DNA of 64,000 bases from the NCBI GenBank assembly GCA_032717465.1, contig CM064684.1, positions 1,921,001-1,985,000 on the forward strand. Reading direction: 5' to 3'. Below, one piece after another: positions 60,696-64,000 of the stretch (the first letter of the stretch is position 1; each line of letters opens with the position of its first letter). A program made the position numbers and the translations under genes. The DNA is from Coenobita brevimanus (taxonomy: Eukaryota > Arthropoda > Malacostraca > Decapoda > Coenobitidae). The notes beneath the pieces were generated by a model that was given only the letters and a program-made list of their open reading frames with translations, searched no databases and was not told the DNA's origin.

Positions 60696-60960
60696 ACTAT
60701 AGTCGCGGCGCACGACTCTGAGGTTGTTATTATCGTGCTCTGGCAACCTCCATTCAAACGTGCGTCTGATTTCGTGTATAATTTGAGACGCATGTGATTC
60801 GTGTATAATATGTTCGTGTATAATAATATTCGTGTATAATATATTCGTGCATAATAATATGATTCATGTACAATATGATACGAAATCGGACGCACTTTTG
60901 AATGATAGGTTGCCAGGGTACGATAATGACAACCTCAGAGTCGTGCGCCGCGACTATAGT
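60696..60960. mobile_element. MITE-5 foldback, about 75-bp inverted ends
   Basis: Left arm TAGTCGCGGCGCACGACTCT, GAGGTTGTTATTATCGTGC, GGCAACCTCCATTCAAACG, GTGCGTCTGATTTCGT. The right arm is its near-exact complement (60882-60960). The centre has ATTCGTGTATAATA repeats. TA lies at both edges. There is no coding sequence. Confidence 0.85.
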
Positions 60961-61209
60961 ATATGTTAACGACTACATACTGCAACATGTGCAAAGCAAT
61001 CAATTCAGTTGTTTTGGCTGCGCAGGAAAGCAAAAAATTGAAAAAAATAAAAAAAAAATAAAAAAGGAAATAACCCAGAAGGCGCCAGTGCTAGGGAAAC
61101 GAAAAAAATGACGAAAGAAGCCTGGAACCAAGATACATCAATCCTGAAAATTTCAAGTCTCTATTTCGAACGGTCTTGGAATGCCAGCCTTCTATATCTC
61201 CCCCTCCCG

Positions 61210-61213
61210 CCAA

Positions 61214-61247
<34 letters not shown>

Positions 61248-61290
61248 TCTACAAAATAATAATAATAATAATAATAATAATACTATCTAC
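61210..61290 (+). repeat. (AAT)n microsatellite, two runs
   Basis: AATAATAAT runs split by a TCTACAAAAT spacer. Confidence 0.95.
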
Positions 61291-61429
61291 AGTATCAATA
61301 AGAACTCCACAAAGTATGAAGTTCTTAAATATATGAAAATACTAAAACAGTTACCTTGCCTCGCCTCACCATGCACATCCACTGGGCGTTATGCAATTTC
61401 TTCTCTTTGTGGGAAATTCTCTTCTGATC

Positions 61430-61880
61430 CGAATTTTCCTCGTGGTGCTAATTTTTCCTGTGAGAATCTTCCATTTCGAGTGAACTCATCTTTTGGCGGG
61501 AATTCTTCTCTTGGTGAGTTTTCATTTCGCTGGAATTTTCTGTCTGGTTTGAATTTTCCGTTTGGTTTGAATTTTCCGTTTGGTTTGAATTTTCCGTTTG
61601 GTTTGAATTTTCCGTTTGGTTTGAATTTTCCGTTTGGTTTGAATTTTCCGTTTGGTCTGAATTTTCCGTTTGGTCTGAATTTTCCGTTTGGTTTGAATTT
61701 TCCGTTTGGTTTGAATTTTCCGTTTGGTCTGAATTTTCTGTCTGGTTTGAATTTTCAGTTTGGTCTGAATTTTCCGTTTGGTTTGAATTTTCCGTTTGGT
61801 TTGAATTTTCCGTTTGGTCTGAATTTTCCGTTTGGTTTGAATTTTCCGTTTGGTTTGAATTTCCCTGGTGGTGTGGATTG
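61430..61880 (+). repeat. 18-bp tandem repeat in open frame
   Basis: About 18 near-identical copies of TTGAATTTTCCGTTTGGT from 61547, preceded by diverged copies from about 61430. The unit is six codons, so a 187-codon plus frame (61333-61896) reads NFPFGL hexapeptides, and the minus strand is also open (QTENSN, KRKIQT). Nothing else supports translation. Confidence 0.9.
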
Positions 61881-61969
61881 TCCCGAGGGAAAGTGAACAA
61901 ATTATCAACAAGAGCACTCACAGAACACATACCCCCACCAAGGCAGCACCAGGCACCCTCCTGTCCCTA

Positions 61970-62125
61970 AAATTTGAACCCTTTCGCCCCAAATTTAATC
62001 ACTTGTTCAGCTGATGTTCCTTGGTCATTATTCAAAATTTGGTGCAATTCCAAACAATACTTTTTCCATAATCCTGCTGACAGACATACAGACAGACAAA
62101 AAGACAAGGATATAACTTCTCTGGG
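61970..62125 (+). mobile_element. LINE 3'-end-like remnant with ACAGACAG tail
   Basis: CCCAAATTTAATCACTTGTTC, TCCTTGGTCATTATTC, TTTGGTGCAATTCC, TTTTTCCATAATCCTGCTG then ACAGACATACAGACAGAC. The AAATTTNNTG...ATCCTGCTNACAGACAGAC layout is a common invertebrate retroelement 3' end. The family is not named. Confidence 0.5.
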
Positions 62126-62310
62126 GGACTTTCTGACGCCTTCACGTGGTGGCATTGATTTAAACAGGCGGCTCAACTGCCTGGTTATACGAACGCCCCT
62201 CACCTACTGCCCTATCCCCCAAAAGGAGGATGGTGAACTGCAGGATGAGGGTAACTTCAGCCTGCAATCCACTGGGTTCACGTTTCAGATGAGCCCGGGG
62301 TTGCAGCTAC
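62126..62310 (+). mobile_element. RP-ACT copy, near complete
   Basis: GACGCCTTCACGTGGTGGCA, CAACTGCCTGGTTATACGAA, CTATCCCCCAAAAGGAGGAT, TGCAATCCACTGGGTTCACG and AGATGAGCCCGGGGTTGCAG, then CTACTACTA. The best reference copy of the family. Confidence 0.8.
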
Positions 62311-62545
62311 TACTACTACTACTACTACTACTGCTACTGCTACTACTACTACTACTACTAGTACTACTACTGATACTACCACTACTACTACTGCTACTAC
62401 TACTACCACTACTGATACTACTACTACCACGAAAACTACTACTACTACTTACTACTACTGCTGCTGCTGTTTACTACAGCAACTACTACTACTATTACTT
62501 CTACAACTACTTCTATTACTATTATCCCGTACAACTGCTGCTGCT
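62308..62545 (+). repeat. (CTA)n microsatellite
   Basis: About 230 bp of CTA/CTG/CCA trinucleotides directly continuing the RP-ACT tail. Confidence 0.95.
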
Positions 62546-62978
62546 CCTCCTCCTCATCATCATCATTATCATCCTTCTCCTCCTCCTCCTCATCATCATC
62601 ATCATCATCATCTCTTCCTCCTCCTCCTCCTCATCATCATCATCATCATCATCTCTTCCTCCTCCTCCTCCTCATCATCATCATCATCATCTCTTCCTCC
62701 TGCTCCTCCTCCTTCTCATCATCACCATCATCATCATCATCATCTTCCTCCTGCTCCTCTTTCTCCTCCTCTTCCTCCTCATTATCATCTTTCTCCTCCT
62801 CCTCTTCCTCCTCCCCCTCCTCCTCCTCCTCCTCCTCCTCCTCATCATCATCATCATCATCATCTTCCCTTTCTTCCTTCTCCTCCTCCTCCTCCTCCTC
62901 ATCATCATCATCATCATCATCCTTCTCCTCCTCCTCTTCCTCCTCCTCCTCCTCCTCCTCATCATCATCATCATCCAA
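62546..62978 (+). repeat. compound (CTC)n/(ATC)n microsatellite
   Basis: Alternating blocks of CTCCTC and ATCATC, about 430 bp. The frames over it (Leu/Ile-rich, Glu/Asp-rich on the minus strand) are not genes. Confidence 0.97.
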
Positions 62979-63224
62979 ACCCTCAGTCAAACCCACCATC
63001 CCTCAGACCTAAACCCTTACAGACCAAACCCACTTGGAGCACCGTAACCCGCTAGTCCACCCAGGGCATACCACGTGAATAAATCGCTTACTGACCTGTG
63101 ATACGCTGGCTGATGCTGACAATTGTGTTACCCCAGACCAAGACGGGGGAGTACCGGTAAAAGATGAAGGGGGTGATGCCTGTGAGGGGAAGGGTTGTTA
63201 GTGAGTAGGGAAGCAAAGAGGCAC

Positions 63225-63412
63225 GTCTGTTTTTTTCTTTTATGAGAGGAAGAAGGAACCAAAGGCTGAGACCGCATTAACAGTTCCATCCGAGAAGAAA
63301 ACAATACAAAAGAGAGCCAACTTCAAGATCCGTTCATTTCGAGATGCCTGGACACACTGAGTTTGAAAGACTGGAGATCATAGGCAGTAGGAAATACAGA
63401 CAGAGGGAGAGG
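63225..63412 (-). pseudogene. LINE-A 3' end fragment
   Basis: AAGAAGGAACCAAAGGCTGA, AGAGCCAACTTCAAGATCCG, TTCATTTCGAGATGCCTGGA and GGAGATCATAGGCAGTAGG are the complement of the LINE-A C-terminus and 3' UTR. Confidence 0.8.
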
Positions 63413-63419
63413 GAAAGGT

Positions 63420-63505
63420 CGTTGATGAGTAGGGACAGAGCTGGGGGGAGGGGTGTATGAGGGAGGGGGTAGTGTAAGAGGTAGGTGATATGTCTGTGGT
63501 TATTA
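63420..63505 (+). pseudogene. LINE-D degenerate fragment
   Basis: GGGGTGTATGAGGGAGG and GATATGTCTGTGGTTATT follow LINE-D order, fused to the LINE-A fragment. Confidence 0.45.
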
Positions 63506-63553
63506 AATTCAACAATAATATTACTCAGAACTGGCAAACTAAAAAAAAAATAA

Positions 63554-63555
<2 letters not shown>

Positions 63556-63585
<30 letters not shown>

Positions 63586-63587
63586 AC
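63556..63587 (+). repeat. (AAAT)n microsatellite
   Basis: About eight AAAT/AATA units. Confidence 0.9.
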
Positions 63588-63609
63588 ACTTCATAGGCCT
63601 ACTAGATGA

Positions 63610-63865
63610 ATTTGGTATCTATCTATCTATTGCCAGACGCCTTAATCCCGTAAGGGGTGGCCACAAACAAATCGCCTCCATGTCGCCCCGTCCCCCGCCA
63701 TTTCACTGCCCTGCTACCAGTTCACACTTCCCTCTCTCATATACCTCTCCACTCCATCCCTCCATCTCATCCTTGGCCTCCACCTAACTCACATATACTC
63801 TCCTCGTCAGTCTCTCACTCTCCATCCTCTCCACATGGCCAGACCACCTCAGTCTGGTAGCATCT
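63610..63865 (-). pseudogene. LINE-D 3' end, full tail
   Basis: TATCTATCTATCTATTGCCA, GACGCCTTAATCCCGTAAGG, AACAAATCGCCTCCATGTCG, CATATACCTCTCCACTCC and CATCCTCTCCACATGGCCAG. The clearest copy of the (GATA)n-tailed 3' end. On the minus strand it codes GHVERM...RL...VYVS and ATWRRFVCGHPLRD. Confidence 0.85.
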
Positions 63866-63965
63866 TTTATAATTTTGACTTAACTCTGATTAATAAGACA
63901 ATTTTAAGGTATTTATAATCATTCTCAGGCAGTGGAATCTTAACTTTGTCCATTTGATAAGTATG

Positions 63966-64000
63966 AGCTGGGAGCAGGGCGACATGGAGGCGATTTGTTT
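63966..64000 (+). pseudogene. LINE-D fragment cut by the window end
   Basis: GAGCTGGGAGCAGGGCGACA then TGGAGGCGATTTGTTT, sense strand, continuing past the window. Confidence 0.6.

Noticed and set aside
61974..63047. 357-codon plus-strand frame
   Set aside because: Runs through RP-ACT and 650 bp of CTA/CTC/ATC microsatellite. Homopolymeric Leu/Ile/Ser runs show it is not a gene.

Overview
The window looks like an intergenic to intronic piece of an arthropod nuclear genome, most plausibly a decapod crustacean. The reasons are very dense microsatellites, CCTAA (TTAGG-type telomere-like) motifs built into a minisatellite, jockey-like LINEs of the kind common in crabs and shrimps, Tigger/pogo and mariner-type MITEs, and small spliced genes with long repeat-filled introns. 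There are no bacterial-style operons, rRNA genes or real tRNA genes. The taxonomic call is an inference from element types; no search could be run.

Host genes are few. (1) At 27420-32405 (+), three exons with good splice sites encode a 69-residue protein that aligns without gaps to the prefoldin-like protein ASDURF (the ASNSD1 upstream-ORF protein of the PAQosome). (2) Two intronless six-finger C2H2 zinc-finger genes of 180 codons each, at 39543-40085 (+) and 48575-49117 (-), face each other as an inverted paralogous pair. Each carries decayed tandem copies of its first-finger start unit upstream and of its last-finger unit downstream. (3) A probable first exon of a THAP-domain protein lies at 58022-58096 (+). 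(4) A weaker candidate first exon at 26731-26797 (-) is divergent from the ASDURF-like gene.

Layout. 0-1.3 kb is a purine-rich tract. 2-17 kb is unique AT-rich sequence with scattered SINE, MITE and microsatellite copies. 18-23.5 kb is a nested transposon block: a LINE-A copy interrupted by a TA-flanked MITE and by a LINE-D 3' end, followed by a second MITE of the same family. 23.6-25.7 kb is a 2.1-kb minisatellite. 26.7-32.4 kb holds the divergent gene pair. 35.8-38.2 kb is a decayed Tigger transposase. 38.3-42.1 and 48.4-49.9 kb are the two zinc-finger arms, separated by LINE-B, LINE-C and SINE remnants. 50-57 kb is LINE, MITE and SINE debris. 58 kb is the CpG-rich THAP exon. 59.4-63 kb is a run of short tandem arrays. 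63.2-64 kb is again LINE 3' ends.

Repeat names used here are local labels. LINE-A: jockey-like, YADD reverse transcriptase. LINE-B: a second endonuclease/RT LINE. LINE-C: C-terminus with GRLRWFGHVERM and GRPRKTWDEV. LINE-D: 3' ends with a (GATA)n tail. LINE-E: a CCHC-type C-terminus. SINE-G: a roughly 350-bp element sharing the LINE-D 3' tail. SINE-t1, t2, t3: tRNA-like. RP-ACT: a retroposon ending in ACT/AAC-type trinucleotide repeats. MITE-1 (TACAGTAATCC ends), MITE-2 (Tigger-like, TACAGNAGACCC), MITE-3 (mariner-like, TACAGGGTGG), MITE-4 (TAACTTGGCC ends), MITE-5 (long foldback), MITE-6 (CAGGCCCGTATTC ends). All boundaries were set by eye and may be off by some tens of bases.
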